64,000 nt of DNA. It comes from Synechocystis sp. PCC 6714. Its GTDB lineage: Bacteria; Cyanobacteriota; Cyanobacteriia; Cyanobacteriales; Microcystaceae. Of the stretch, positions 39,219 through 48,930 are shown in pieces. Location: positions 3,224,001 to 3,288,000 of the forward strand of contig NZ_CP007542.1 in assembly GCF_000478825.2 (NCBI RefSeq), in the 5' to 3' direction. The first letter of the stretch is position 1. Each line of letters opens with the position of its first letter. Under the pieces are notes generated by a model. The model had not been told where the DNA came from, ran no database searches, and saw only the letters and a program-made list of their open reading frames with translations. Both the position numbers and the translations under genes were made by a program.

Positions 39219-39911
39219 ATGCATTTACTAATTCCGGCGGCGGGTTCCGGCAAGCGCATGGGGAGTAGCCAAAATAAGTTGCTTTTAAATGTTCTGGGGC
39301 AACCGCTATTGAGTTGGACAGTACAAGCGGCTTTGACATCCCAGTCCATCGAATGGATTGGCATAATAGGGCAAACCTACGATTTTCCAGCCTTTGAAAC
39401 TCTATTAACTCCTCTCCATAGCTCTAAACCAGTGCAGTTAATTGTCGGGGGAGATACCCGGCAGCAATCGGTTTTTAACGGCATCCAAGCCTTACCCCAG
39501 TCAGCGAAATTTGTGTTAATCCACGACGGTGCCCGTTGTTTGGCTACGCCGGATTTGTTTGATCGTTGCACAGAAGCCCTCCAGCATTGCCAAGGGCTAA
39601 TTGCCGCCATGCCGGTGAAGGACACCATCAAAATAGTGGACTCCGCTGGTTGGATCATTGACACCCCCGATCGCCAGGGATTATGGGGAGCCCAAACGCC
39701 CCAGGGTTTTGACGTGGCCCTGCTCAAAGCCTGCCATGAAAAAGGTAAACAGGAAGGTTGGGAAGTGACGGACGATGCGGCCCTGCTGGAAAAATGTGGC
39801 CAGCCCGTAAAAATTCTCCAAGGGGAAGACACCAATTTGAAAATCACCACCCCCGTGGATTTGGCGATCGCTGAATTTATTTTGGGGCAAAGGTTGGCAA
39901 AATCTGCCTGA
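39219..39911 (+). CDS. ispD: 2-C-methyl-D-erythritol 4-phosphate cytidylyltransferase
   Basis: 230 residues. It transfers CMP from CTP to methylerythritol phosphate in the non-mevalonate isoprenoid pathway that feeds carotenoids, phytol and quinones. Nucleotide-binding LIPAAGSGKRMGSSQNKLLL and the substrate loops LIHDGARCL and AQTPQGF are intact. Between tlyA and ispD (39037-39218) are two small inverted repeats (ATCTCAG-TCTGAGAT and CCCGTTTAAACAGGG) of unknown use. Confidence 0.95.
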   Translation: MHLLIPAAGSGKRMGSSQNKLLLNVLGQPLLSWTVQAALTSQSIEWIGIIGQTYDFPAFETLLTPLHSSKPVQLIVGGDTRQQSVFNGIQALPQSAKFVLIHDGARCLATPDLFDRCTEALQHCQGLIAAMPVKDTIKIVDSAGWIIDTPDRQGLWGAQTPQGFDVALLKACHEKGKQEGWEVTDDAALLEKCGQPVKILQGEDTNLKITTPVDLAIAEFILGQRLAKSA

Positions 39912-39994
39912 AAATAGGGAAATTTCGGGGTTCGGAAAGATCAAGTTAGGATGGAAGGGACTTTGAGCCTAGCAATCCAAGGAGACTTTCATCC

Positions 39995-41038
39995 ATGACC
40001 GTTAGCGAGATTAATATTCCTAACTCTTTACTAGACCGGGATTGCACCACCCTTTCACGCCACGTCCTCCAGGAACTCAATAGTTTTGGCGCCGATGCCC
40101 AGGACTTGAGTGCCATCATGAATCGCATTGCCCTGGCCGGAAAATTAATTGCCCGTCGCCTCAGTCGAGCGGGGTTAATGGCCGATGTGTTGGGCTTCAC
40201 CGGGGAAACCAACGTCCAGGGGGAATCGGTGAAAAAAATGGACGTATTTGCCAACGATGTTTTTATTTCTGTCTTTAAGCAAAGCGGCTTGGTTTGTCGC
40301 TTAGCTTCCGAAGAAATGGAAAAACCCTACTATATCCCCGAAAATTGCCCCATTGGTCGTTATACCCTGCTCTACGACCCCATTGACGGTTCCTCCAACG
40401 TAGACATTAACCTCAATGTGGGTTCTATTTTTGCTATCCGTCAACAACAGGGGGATGACCTGGACGGCAGTGCGTCGGATTTATTGGCCAACGGAGACCA
40501 ACAAATTGCCGCCGGCTATATCCTCTACGGCCCTTCCACGATGTTGGTTTATTCCCTCGGCTCCGGGGTGCATAGCTTTATCCTTGATCCCAGTTTGGGA
40601 GAGTTTATCCTAGCCCAGGAAAATATCCGTATTCCCGACCACGGCCCCATTTACAGCACCAATGAAGGTAACTTTTGGCAATGGGATGAAGCCCTGAGGG
40701 ACTACACCCGCTATGTCCATCGCCACGAAGGTTACACTGCCCGTTATAGCGGTGCTCTGGTGGGGGACATTCACCGGATTTTGATGCAAGGGGGAGTGTT
40801 TCTTTACCCAGGTACGGAAAAAAATCCTGACGGGAAACTACGTTTGCTCTATGAAACCGCGCCGCTGGCCTTTTTGGTGGAACAGGCCGGTGGACGGGCC
40901 AGTGATGGTCAACATCGTTTGCTGGATTTGATTCCGTCTAAATTACATCAGCGTACCCCCGTTATTATCGGCAGCGGGGAAGACGTCAAGTTGGTGGAAT
41001 CCTTCATCAGTGACCACAAACAACGGCAAAGTAGTTAG
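39995..41038 (+). CDS. fbp: Class I fructose-1,6-bisphosphatase
   Basis: 347 residues. Metal-binding and phosphate loops [18 protein letters not shown] and the AMP-site-like N-terminus mark the class I enzyme. In Synechocystis the class II F/SBPase serves the Calvin cycle, and this class I form (FBPase-II) acts in gluconeogenic carbon flow and sucrose supply; that is family knowledge. AAGGAG lies about ten bases before ATG 39995. It precedes sucrose-phosphate phosphatase on the same strand (68-base gap), which fits a shared path to sucrose. Confidence 0.95.
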   Translation: MTVSEINIPNSLLDRDCTTLSRHVLQELNSFGADAQDLSAIMNRIALAGKLIARRLSRAGLMADVLGFTGETNVQGESVKKMDVFANDVFISVFKQSGLVCRLASEEMEKPYYIPENCPIGRYTLLYDPIDGSSNVDINLNVGSIFAIRQQQGDDLDGSASDLLANGDQQIAAGYILYGPSTMLVYSLGSGVHSFILDPSLGEFILAQENIRIPDHGPIYSTNEGNFWQWDEALRDYTRYVHRHEGYTARYSGALVGDIHRILMQGGVFLYPGTEKNPDGKLRLLYETAPLAFLVEQAGGRASDGQHRLLDLIPSKLHQRTPVIIGSGEDVKLVESFISDHKQRQSS

Positions 41039-41106
41039 TTTCCGCTACTACGAAACAGTTCAAAGAAGATCTTTCTACTTGTTGCTCAGTTAATTTAAGT
41101 AGCTTT

Positions 41107-41841
41107 ATGCGACAGTTATTGCTAATTTCTGACCTGGACAATACCTGGGTCGGAGATCAACAAGCCCTGGAACAGTTGCAACAATACCTAGGCGATCGCC
41201 GGGGAGATTTTTATCTGGCCTATGCTACGGGGCGTTCCTACCATTCCGCTCGGGAACTACAAAAACAGGTGGGACTAATGGAACCGGACTATTGGCTCAC
41301 CGCGGTGGGGAGTGAAATTTACCATCCGGAAGGCTTAGACCAGCATTGGGCTGATTACCTTTCTGAGCATTGGCAACGGGATACCCTCCAGGTGATCGCC
41401 GATGGTTTTGAGGCATTGAAACCCCAATCTCCCTTAGAACAAAACCCTTGGAAAATTAGCTATCACCTTGATCCCCAGGCTTGCCCCACCGTCATTGAAC
41501 AATTAACCGAAACTTTGGCGGAGACTGGCATTCCAGTGCAGGTTATTTTCAGCAGTGGTAAGGATGTGGATTTGTTACCCCAACGCAGTAATAAGGGCAA
41601 TGCTACCCAGTATCTGCAACAACATTTGGCCATGGAGCCGTTTCAAACCCTTGTGTGTGGAGATTCCGGCAACGATATCAGCCTGTTTGCCACCCCTTCC
41701 CGAGGAGTGATTGTCCGCAACGCCCAACCGGAATTGGTGCAGTGGTATGAGCAACGGCGGGAACCTAGGCATTATTGGGCCCAATCGAGCTACGCTGGCG
41801 CTATCCTAGAGGCGATCGCCCATTTCGATTTTTTTAGTTGA
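41107..41841 (+). CDS. spp: Sucrose-phosphate phosphatase
   Basis: 244 residues of the HAD superfamily with the nucleophile motif ISDLDNTWVG at the N-terminus, a SSGKDVDLLP substrate loop and the metal motif VCGDSGNDISLF. It removes phosphate from sucrose-6F-phosphate, the last step of sucrose synthesis; sucrose serves as a minor osmolyte in Synechocystis. Length matches the crystallised cyanobacterial enzyme. Sucrose-phosphate synthase itself is not in the window. Confidence 0.95.
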   Translation: MRQLLLISDLDNTWVGDQQALEQLQQYLGDRRGDFYLAYATGRSYHSARELQKQVGLMEPDYWLTAVGSEIYHPEGLDQHWADYLSEHWQRDTLQVIADGFEALKPQSPLEQNPWKISYHLDPQACPTVIEQLTETLAETGIPVQVIFSSGKDVDLLPQRSNKGNATQYLQQHLAMEPFQTLVCGDSGNDISLFATPSRGVIVRNAQPELVQWYEQRREPRHYWAQSSYAGAILEAIAHFDFFS

Positions 41842-41903
41842 CACGTTAGTTAACATTTCCGAATGGGTAAACAAAGTAAGCTACAATTTGACATTGTTCA
41901 ATT

Positions 41904-42305
41904 TTGAGTACAGGGTGCAAAACCGAGGAGGGCGTTATTGCTGAGCCACTAAACTTGACGGTCAGTTTACGCGGGACGTTGGAAGTCAAGGAAAAGCTAC
42001 AAATATTCCGTCTGACAGGCCTGTTGGACGCATTTTCCGAGCCTACCTTCCGTAAGGTAGTTAGTGACCATATCGAGGCGGGCCCCTCCCATGTGGTACT
42101 AGACTTGTCCACCATTGATTTCATTGATAGCTCCGGCTTGGGGGCATTGGTACAGGTAACCAAACTTTCCCAAAATAAACAGGGGAGCGTGCAGATTGTC
42201 ACCAATCCTAGGGTTACCCAAACGGTAAAACTGGTGCGTCTGGAAAAATTTCTCCACCTCCACAATTCCCTGGCCGAGGCGATCGCCGCCGCTGATGCGG
42301 AATAA
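41904..42305 (+). CDS. STAS-domain anti-sigma-factor antagonist
   Basis: 133 residues from TTG 41904. The STAS core has the phosphorylatable Ser in FIDSSGLGALVQ; members bind or release anti-sigma kinases by Ser phosphorylation. A -10-like TACAAT (41882-41887) sits just before the TTG, which would leave almost no leader. GAGGAGG (41925-41931) lies five bases before an in-frame ATT at 41937 (IAEPLNLTVSL). Homologues I remember begin near there, so an ATT start is possible. No kinase or PP2C partner is adjacent. Confidence 0.85.
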   Translation: MSTGCKTEEGVIAEPLNLTVSLRGTLEVKEKLQIFRLTGLLDAFSEPTFRKVVSDHIEAGPSHVVLDLSTIDFIDSSGLGALVQVTKLSQNKQGSVQIVTNPRVTQTVKLVRLEKFLHLHNSLAEAIAAADAE

Positions 42306-42377
42306 TGATGGCCCCTTGCCTGGGCATAGCCAAACCCTGTCATTGTTGTTCGGCCTTGACTGCAATGGGGACGTGCC

Positions 42378-42809
42378 ATGACCCGGTTTAATGACCATCC
42401 CCTTTGGCAATCCTTGCTTTCCACCACCTCTGATTTACCAGTGCAGTCTCTCTCCCCCGTGGCCCTAGCTTACCTGGGGGATGCCGTTTTTGAACTTTAT
42501 GTCCGTTGCCGTTATCTGTTTCCTCCCCGCCGTATAGGGGATTTTCACCGTCGGGTGGTGGCCCAGGTGCGAGCTGAGCAACAGGCCCAAATATTAGCCA
42601 TCCTGTCTCCCCAACTAACTGATCCGGAAAAGGAATGGGTGCGTCGGGGTCGCAATGCCGCCACATCGACTTCCCGCCGGGCCAACCCAGAACTTTACCA
42701 GGCCGCCAGTGGTCTAGAAACTCTTTTGGGTTATTTATATCTCAGGGATGTCCACCGCCTGGATGAACTATTAGCCTTAATTGAACTGCCAGACGCAGCC
42801 CCACGTTAG
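42378..42809 (+). CDS. mrnC: Mini-ribonuclease III
   Basis: 143 residues: an RNase III catalytic domain without the double-stranded RNA-binding domain. LAYLGDAVFELYVR carries the conserved Asp/Glu of the signature, and RRGRNAATSTSRRANPE the basic RNA-contact region. Mini-III trims the ends of 23S rRNA precursors as a homodimer. It lies 12 bases before the RlmB-like methylase, a pairing seen widely in Gram-positives and cyanobacteria. Confidence 0.9.
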   Translation: MTRFNDHPLWQSLLSTTSDLPVQSLSPVALAYLGDAVFELYVRCRYLFPPRRIGDFHRRVVAQVRAEQQAQILAILSPQLTDPEKEWVRRGRNAATSTSRRANPELYQAASGLETLLGYLYLRDVHRLDELLALIELPDAAPR

Positions 42810-42821
42810 CCCCCCAAAGTC

Positions 42822-43979
42822 ATGACTGAAATGCCCAAGAAGAAATTTTCTCCCCGTTCCACCCGTGGGGACAAGCCCCGCTATGGGGAGCATAAGCCGA
42901 AGCCGAAGCGGGCCGGTGATAAACCCCGCTTTAAAGATGACCAGCCCCAGGATTTTAAAGAAAAATCTGATCGCTTCCAGGATAAGCCCCGCCCCCGCCC
43001 CCATGAAGACCGGCCCCGACGGGCTGGGGATAAGCCCAGCAACTTTAAAGACCGGTTTAAAGATAGGGATAAACCCCGCTACGGTGAAGACAAACCCCGG
43101 CGATCGGGCCAGAAGCCTCCATTTGGTAAAACTTTCCCCGCTGCCCCCCCGCCGATGGACTCCGAGCAAGCCCAGGAAGCCTTAGATTTACTCTACGGCC
43201 ACCATGCTGTCCTAGCAGCCCTAGACGGCGATCGCCAATTGAATCGCATTTGGATTACTTCTCACCTCCGCCACGACATCCGTTATCGCACTAAAATCCA
43301 GGCCGCTAAAGCTAACGGGACAGTGGTGGACGAAGTCGATAATTTCCGCCTGAATCAAATCACCCATAATGCCAATCACCAAGGCATCGCCGCCCAAGTG
43401 GCTCCCTATCACTATTGGGAATTGGGGGATCTGATTGATAAAGCTAAAAGCCAAAGCACCGCTCCAGTTTTGATCATCATCGACAGCATTACCGATCCCC
43501 ATAACCTGGGGGCCATCATCCGCACCGCTGAAGCGTTTGGGGCCCAGGGCATGGTACTGCCCCAACGACGGGTGGCAGGCATCACCTCGACGGTAATGAA
43601 AGTGGCCGCCGGAGCTTTGGAACATTTTCCCGTGGCCAGGGTGGTCAATCTCAGTCGAGCATTAGAGACCCTGAAAGAATCAGGCTTTTGGATTTATGGC
43701 ACCGTGGCAGGAAAACAAACCGCCCTGCACCAAACGGATTTACGGGAACCCATGGGGTTAGTAATTGGCTCCGAAGGAGAGGGATTAAGCTTGCTGACCC
43801 AAAAACACTGTGATCATCTCATTACCATCCCCCTAAGCGGTAAAACTCCCAGCCTTAACGCTTCTGTGGCAGCGGCTATCAGCCTCTATGAAATCTTTCG
43901 GCAACGGGGCTTTGATCGTCCTACCTTGACCACTGCTTCGGATTCGACATTGGAGTTACCAGGAATTTCAGTAGACTAA
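42822..43979 (+). CDS. rlmB: TrmH/RlmB-family rRNA 2'-O-methyltransferase with a long basic N-tail
   Basis: 385 residues. The SpoU core occupies the last 250: a substrate-binding domain at about 120-195, then the knotted SAM fold with [28 protein letters not shown] and [17 protein letters not shown]. The first 110 residues are low-complexity, built from recurring GDKPR/EDKPR-like units rich in Lys, Arg, Pro and Asp, probably disordered and RNA-binding. The core matches enzymes that methylate G2251 in 23S rRNA. Whether the tail is needed is unknown. Likely co-expressed with Mini-III. Confidence 0.9.
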   Translation: MTEMPKKKFSPRSTRGDKPRYGEHKPKPKRAGDKPRFKDDQPQDFKEKSDRFQDKPRPRPHEDRPRRAGDKPSNFKDRFKDRDKPRYGEDKPRRSGQKPPFGKTFPAAPPPMDSEQAQEALDLLYGHHAVLAALDGDRQLNRIWITSHLRHDIRYRTKIQAAKANGTVVDEVDNFRLNQITHNANHQGIAAQVAPYHYWELGDLIDKAKSQSTAPVLIIIDSITDPHNLGAIIRTAEAFGAQGMVLPQRRVAGITSTVMKVAAGALEHFPVARVVNLSRALETLKESGFWIYGTVAGKQTALHQTDLREPMGLVIGSEGEGLSLLTQKHCDHLITIPLSGKTPSLNASVAAAISLYEIFRQRGFDRPTLTTASDSTLELPGISVD

Positions 43980-44111
43980 CTAGGGCAAAAGGACAAAAGA
44001 GGCGATCTAATTGCCATTCTGCCGGCAATGTAACAAAATATTGCGGGTTTGAAAGCTAGAATGACAGCAACTAAAACCTCTTATGTTGTCTCCATCCTTA
44101 TCCGAAGTCCT

Positions 44112-44372
44112 ATGAAAGAACTGTGGATCCGTGTTTTGTCCCTGCTGGGCATGGCTCACTGGGTTGTGATTAGCACCGGTGCTCCTCGCTGTACCTATTA
44201 CTTTGGCCCCTTTGCCCGCCGCAGTAGTGCGGAGAGGGCCCAATTAGGTTATCTAGAGGATTTACAGGGGGAAGGAGCCCAAGATATCCAGGTGACCATT
44301 AAGCAGTGCAAGCCGGCCCGCCTAACTATTTTTGATGAAGGGGAAGAATTAATGCCCCTACTTTCCCCCTAG
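44112..44372 (+). CDS. DUF1816 protein
   Basis: 86 residues from ATG 44112 (further in-frame codons upstream to 44049 lack support). Features of DUF1816: MKELWIRVLSLLGMAHWVVI, then CTYYFGPFARRSSAERAQLGYLEDLQ, then LTIFDE. This cyanobacteria-restricted family is related to small phycobilisome-linker-like domains (CpcD-like), though no function is established for stand-alone members. It stands between the rRNA methylase and cysS, on the same strand as both. Confidence 0.85.
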   Translation: MKELWIRVLSLLGMAHWVVISTGAPRCTYYFGPFARRSSAERAQLGYLEDLQGEGAQDIQVTIKQCKPARLTIFDEGEELMPLLSP

Positions 44373-44509
44373 GACAGAGATCTCGTCCATCTCCACTACG
44401 GCCCAATTGTCTCCGCCTAGTCCAATCCTTGGTGATCACCTTTGGGCCTAGGCTATGCCTTGATGGAGAATAATGGAAAGACTATCAACGATTTTTGCTT
44501 TCCCCGCCC

Positions 44510-45958
44510 ATGACCCTGCGCCTGTACGACTCCCTCACCCGAGCCAAACAAACCCTCCAATCCCTCCGCCCTGGCCTGGTGACCATGTACTGTTGCGGCA
44601 TCACGGTCTATGACTATTGCCATCTGGGCCATGCTCGCACCTGCATTACCTGGGACCTGGTGCGCCGTTATTTAGAATGGTCGGGCTACGAAGTCCGTTA
44701 TGTACAAAACTTCACCGACATTGACGACAAAATCCTCAAACGGGCAATGGACGAGGGTTCCACCATGGAAGCAGTGTCAGAAAAATTTATTGCTGCCTAC
44801 TTTGAAGATATGGAAGCTTTGGGGGTCCAACCGGCGGATCTCTATCCCCGGGCCACCCACACCCTAGATGGCATTAGACGGCTAATTGCGGAGTTGGAAG
44901 CTAAAGGTTATGCCTATCCTGCCGCCGGAGATGTCTACTATTCAGTGCGTAATTTTGCTGGTTATGGTAAATTGTCCGGGCGTAGGTTAGAAGATTTACA
45001 GGCGGGGGCCAGTGGCCGGGTGGCGGATGCCGATGGTGCCCACAAACAAGACCCCTTTGATTTTGCCCTGTGGAAAAGCGCTAAACCGGGGGAACCGGCC
45101 TGGGAATCCCCCTGGGGCAAAGGGCGGCCGGGCTGGCACATCGAATGTTCCGCTATGGTGAGGGAATTTTTAGGGGAAACCATTGATCTCCATGTGGGGG
45201 GCAATGACTTAATTTTTCCCCACCATGAAAATGAAATTGCCCAATCAGAGGCGGTGACAGGGCAACCCCTGGCCCAATATTGGCTCCATAACGGCATGGT
45301 CAAGGTGGATGGGGAGAAGATGTCCAAATCCCTGGGGAATTTCACCACCATCCGGGCTTTACTAAAAACCGTTGACTCCATGGCCATTCGTTTGCTTGTC
45401 CTCCAAGGCCATTACCGCAAACCCTTGGATTTCACCGATACGGCGATCGCCGCCGCCACCAATGGTTGGCAAACGTTAACCGAAGGATTGAAATTTGGTC
45501 ATGACCATAGCAAGGATTTTGGCTGGGATTTAGAAGATTTCGCGCCCATCGGCCCCAACGCCAATCAATGGACAGAGGCATTCCAACAGGCAGTGGATGA
45601 CGATTTCAATTTTGCTGGTGGTTTGGCAGTACTGTTCGAATTGGCTAAACATCTGCGTTCCGAGGGCAATAAGTTAAAGTTTGAGGGGATAACCCAGGCC
45701 GATCCAGATTTATTAAAAACCCAATGGACTACGTTGGTTAGTCTGGCGGAAATTTTGGGTTTACGCGCTAATCTAGATTCCCCATCTGCCACAAATGCTG
45801 GTTTAACCGACACAGAAATTGAACAACTGGTGACCCAACGCACCCAAGCTCGGAAAGACAAAAACTGGGCTGAAGGCGATCGCCTGAGGGATTTACTGCA
45901 AGAAGCGGGGATAACCTTAGTGGACAAGCCCGGCGGCGTAACAGTATGGTTCCGTTAG
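44510..45958 (+). CDS. cysS: Cysteinyl-tRNA synthetase
   Basis: 482 residues from ATG 44510 (an in-frame TTG lies at 44495). A class I synthetase with zinc-binding MYCCGITVYDY, HIGH as CHLGHART, GWHIECSAM and KMSKSLGN motifs in order. It charges tRNA-Cys. Full length for the family. It is the last gene of the plus-strand run; the following 420 bases contain a transposase relic before the nitrate operon. Confidence 0.96.
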   Translation: MTLRLYDSLTRAKQTLQSLRPGLVTMYCCGITVYDYCHLGHARTCITWDLVRRYLEWSGYEVRYVQNFTDIDDKILKRAMDEGSTMEAVSEKFIAAYFEDMEALGVQPADLYPRATHTLDGIRRLIAELEAKGYAYPAAGDVYYSVRNFAGYGKLSGRRLEDLQAGASGRVADADGAHKQDPFDFALWKSAKPGEPAWESPWGKGRPGWHIECSAMVREFLGETIDLHVGGNDLIFPHHENEIAQSEAVTGQPLAQYWLHNGMVKVDGEKMSKSLGNFTTIRALLKTVDSMAIRLLVLQGHYRKPLDFTDTAIAAATNGWQTLTEGLKFGHDHSKDFGWDLEDFAPIGPNANQWTEAFQQAVDDDFNFAGGLAVLFELAKHLRSEGNKLKFEGITQADPDLLKTQWTTLVSLAEILGLRANLDSPSATNAGLTDTEIEQLVTQRTQARKDKNWAEGDRLRDLLQEAGITLVDKPGGVTVWFR

Positions 45959-46121
45959 TTGATCCTCAGCAGGTATCACTGGACCATATTCTCCTTAAAA
46001 AACTGCAAAAATTTTTCCATGGCAAAAAGTGGGCTGCTTAGGACATTTTCAATTTTATCCCTATTCCGTTAGAGAGGGGGAATTAGAATGAAAGAAAAAG
46101 GCTGAAAAGCCCGGAGAGAAA

Positions 46122-46223
46122 ATGACAGAAACAAGAGAAGCAAAAAAGATAGTACGATATGTAGATACTTATAGTGAACTGTATAAGGATATATTCATTT
46201 CAAATAATTTCGAGACCGCTTAA
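46122..46223 (+). pseudogene. N-terminal transposase relic in the cysS-narB gap
   Basis: A 33-codon frame starting MTETREAKKIVRYVDTYSEL and ending at TAA. It resembles the first residues of IS701-like transposases in Synechocystis (pattern REAK...V..YSELYKDLF), after which the frame is lost. The rest of the 45959-46382 gap is AT-rich. A minus-strand stretch at 46205-46270 reads in part KTEAVKFTKKLVNKDLSG and could be another fragment. No inverted ends or target duplication are clear. Confidence 0.45.
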
Positions 46224-46382
46224 GTCTTTATTGACAAGCTTTTTGGTGAATTTGACTGCCTCAGTCTTACTAGAAACGACTAGAATGCTAGAGATTTAGC
46301 CATGGGAGAAACCAAATTGTCAGAAAAAGTTTTCCCTCGACGATGTCAATATTTGTCAGAATAAATTTTAAACATTGTTTGA

Positions 46383-48527
46383 TTAAATTGGTGTGACATT
46401 AACAGCGCAGGCTTTTAGTTCAGGCTGTTTAGAAATCGGGCAAGCAATGGGATGGGTCAAACTATTGACTTCTGCATTTTCCTGCCACAAAAACCCCCAA
46501 TGCATAGGCATAAAAACTGTACCGGGAGCAATGGCCTTAGTCACCAAAACTTCTAGTTGGGCAGAACCCCGTCGAGATTTAATTAAGACTAGATCTTGGC
46601 TTTTAATACCCAACTTTTCTGCGTCCCTAGGATGCATTTCCAGGATCGGTTTAGGGTGCATTTTTTTGATTTTGGCAATATGGCCAGTGCGGGTTTGGGT
46701 ATGCCAGTGACCATAAAGGCGACCGTTGGTAAGGACAAAAGGATAATTGGGATCCACTGGTTCCGCTAAACCTTGGCCATGGTCTAAACAAAAGTTTGCT
46801 CGACCAGTTTCTGTGCAAAATTTATGGTCAGTGTATAGTCTTTTGGGGCTTAAAATTTCTTTTTCATGCTCAGCACTAGGACGGGGCCATTGTAGGGGAC
46901 CAAATCTTTCCAAAGCTCTGTAACTAATGCCCGATTGATCACACAATCTACCAGCGGTTAATTGCACATATTCCCAATGCACCGCCGCTGAATTGGTAAA
47001 CTTAAACTGCTCTGCAAAGCCTAATCTGCGGCCCACCTCTGCGAAAATTTGCCAATCTGCCCTGGCTTCTCCCGGGGGAGAACGAAAAGCGGTGGATAGG
47101 GTAACTACACGCTCGGAATTAGTCATAGTGCCGGTTTTTTCACTCCATTGGGCCGCTGGTAGTAATAAATGAGCATATTCCGCTGTTTCCGTTGGAAAGT
47201 AAGCATCTTGATGAATCGTAAATGGCGATCGCCGGAGGGCATTTTTAACCCTTTCTAAGTCCGGCATGCTGACCGCTGGATTAGTGGCCACAATCCAGAA
47301 CAAACCAACCTCTTGGCGTTCTAAACCCATGAACATTTCCCAGGCGGATAAACCCGGTTGAGCATCAATACGACCGGGGGGAATTTGCCAAAATTGTTCC
47401 ACTTCCTGGCGGTGTTGAGCATTTTTAATCGAGCGATAGCCCGGCAATAAGTGGGATAAGCCCCCGGCTTCCCTACCCCCCATAGCGTTGGGTTGTCCTG
47501 TTAAAGAAAAAGGTCCACTGCCGGGTTTGCCAATCTGACCAGTGAGTAAATGTAGGTTAATTAGACAACGACCCTTAGCCGTACCCTGGGAAGACTGATT
47601 TATTCCCATGGACCAGAGGGAGAGCACGGCCCTAGCATTGCCCCAGTAGTTCACCACAGTTTCCAATTGCTCCAGGGTAATGCCACAGGTTTGGGTTACT
47701 TTTTCTGGGGTGTATTGGCTAATAACTTGACAATATTGCTCAAAATCTTGGGTGTGATTGTTAATAAATTCTTGATCAATTAAATTCCTTTTTTTTAGTA
47801 AATAGGCGATGCCATGGAGTAGCTCAATATCACTGCCCGGATTGATGGCTAAATGTAAATCTGCCACTTCAGCGGTGGCGGTACGGCGGGGATCCACCAC
47901 AATTAATTTAACGTGGGGATTTTGCTTATGATGTTTACGTAAACGATTAAAAACAATCGGATGACAATCGGCAGTATTAGTGCCAATCAGAAAAGCACAA
48001 TCGGTCAACTCTAAATCTTCATAACAGCAAGGAGGACCGTCAGAACCGAAGCTTAGGCCATAGGCGGATACGGCCGAAGACATACAAAGGCGGGAGTTAG
48101 TGTCAAAATTATTGGTTCCTAAACAGCCTTTAAATAGCTTTTGGGCAACATAATAATCCTCGGTTTGCATTTGTCCGGAGGCGTACATACATAAGCTGTT
48201 TACGCCTAAGGTTTGACTAACTTGTTGGATTTTATCAACTACAATCTGCAAGGCTATTTCCCAGCTGATCGGTCGAAATGGCTGGTCCAAACTTGGCCGA
48301 AACATTGGATGCATTAGCCGCTGTTTATCCATTGCTTCCAACACGGTAGCCCCCTTTACACAGACCATGCCCTGGCTAGAAGGATGCTGGCGATCGCCTC
48401 TAATTTTATGGCCACCGCCGGAGTTAACTGCCGACTTTTGGGGACTAGCAACAGCCTCCAAACCACAACCAACCCCACAGTAGGGACAAAGGGTTCTGAT
48501 GGTGGGAAGAATAGCTGAGGAATCCAT
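46383..48527 (-). CDS. narB: Ferredoxin-nitrate reductase
   Basis: 714 residues of the molybdopterin oxidoreductase family. The [4Fe-4S] cysteines are CPYCGVGCG (Cys14, 17, 21) and a fourth in GMVCVKG. The Mo-bis-MGD ligand Cys lies in [10 protein letters not shown]. The C-terminal MGD-binding domain ([16 protein letters not shown]) is complete. It reduces nitrate to nitrite in the cytoplasm using photoreduced ferredoxin. It is the last gene of the nitrate operon; nitrite reductase is not here. Confidence 0.95.
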   Translation of the reverse strand: MDSSAILPTIRTLCPYCGVGCGLEAVASPQKSAVNSGGGHKIRGDRQHPSSQGMVCVKGATVLEAMDKQRLMHPMFRPSLDQPFRPISWEIALQIVVDKIQQVSQTLGVNSLCMYASGQMQTEDYYVAQKLFKGCLGTNNFDTNSRLCMSSAVSAYGLSFGSDGPPCCYEDLELTDCAFLIGTNTADCHPIVFNRLRKHHKQNPHVKLIVVDPRRTATAEVADLHLAINPGSDIELLHGIAYLLKKRNLIDQEFINNHTQDFEQYCQVISQYTPEKVTQTCGITLEQLETVVNYWGNARAVLSLWSMGINQSSQGTAKGRCLINLHLLTGQIGKPGSGPFSLTGQPNAMGGREAGGLSHLLPGYRSIKNAQHRQEVEQFWQIPPGRIDAQPGLSAWEMFMGLERQEVGLFWIVATNPAVSMPDLERVKNALRRSPFTIHQDAYFPTETAEYAHLLLPAAQWSEKTGTMTNSERVVTLSTAFRSPPGEARADWQIFAEVGRRLGFAEQFKFTNSAAVHWEYVQLTAGRLCDQSGISYRALERFGPLQWPRPSAEHEKEILSPKRLYTDHKFCTETGRANFCLDHGQGLAEPVDPNYPFVLTNGRLYGHWHTQTRTGHIAKIKKMHPKPILEMHPRDAEKLGIKSQDLVLIKSRRGSAQLEVLVTKAIAPGTVFMPMHWGFLWQENAEVNSLTHPIACPISKQPELKACAVNVTPI

Positions 48528-48571
48528 TAAAATATCGGCAGTTGATTGAAGCGGATGTGATTAGTTGACCA

Positions 48572-48841
48572 CTAATTAACCAAAAGATGAATACAGTTAA
48601 TATGATTGGTCGATATTTGATCGGATTGAAAAACTTTAACAGTTAATTCATCCTGGGGGCTAGCCCAAAACAATAATCGTTCTCCGGGGAAAATTAGTTT
48701 TTCCTTTTTCCAAGTGCCATTGATGATGATTTGCTGTAGGTTATTACCACTATTGCGATAGTAGCAAAGCCGATTATCACTGGCATGGGTCGAGTTGTTA
48801 GGGGGCGAGAGGGGATGATTAAAGTTGTTAATGGTTGACAT
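48572..48841 (-). CDS. DUF1830 protein within the nitrate operon
   Basis: 89 residues. The core LCYYRNSGNNLQQIIINGTW and IFPGERLLFWASPQDELTVKV matches DUF1830, a small cyanobacterial family of unknown function. It lies between nrtD (89 bases upstream) and narB (44 bases downstream) on the same strand, so it is almost certainly transcribed with them. No membrane span or signal is seen. A role in nitrate assimilation is inference from position. Confidence 0.8.
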   Translation of the reverse strand: MSTINNFNHPLSPPNNSTHASDNRLCYYRNSGNNLQQIIINGTWKKEKLIFPGERLLFWASPQDELTVKVFQSDQISTNHINCIHLLVN

Positions 48842-48930
48842 TATCTTAGAAATTAATCGTAAACCTACGGCTGGGAAAATTACTGGTGGTCAATGGTGAC
48901 AACAACAAAAATTCAGCTAATCCAAATAAT

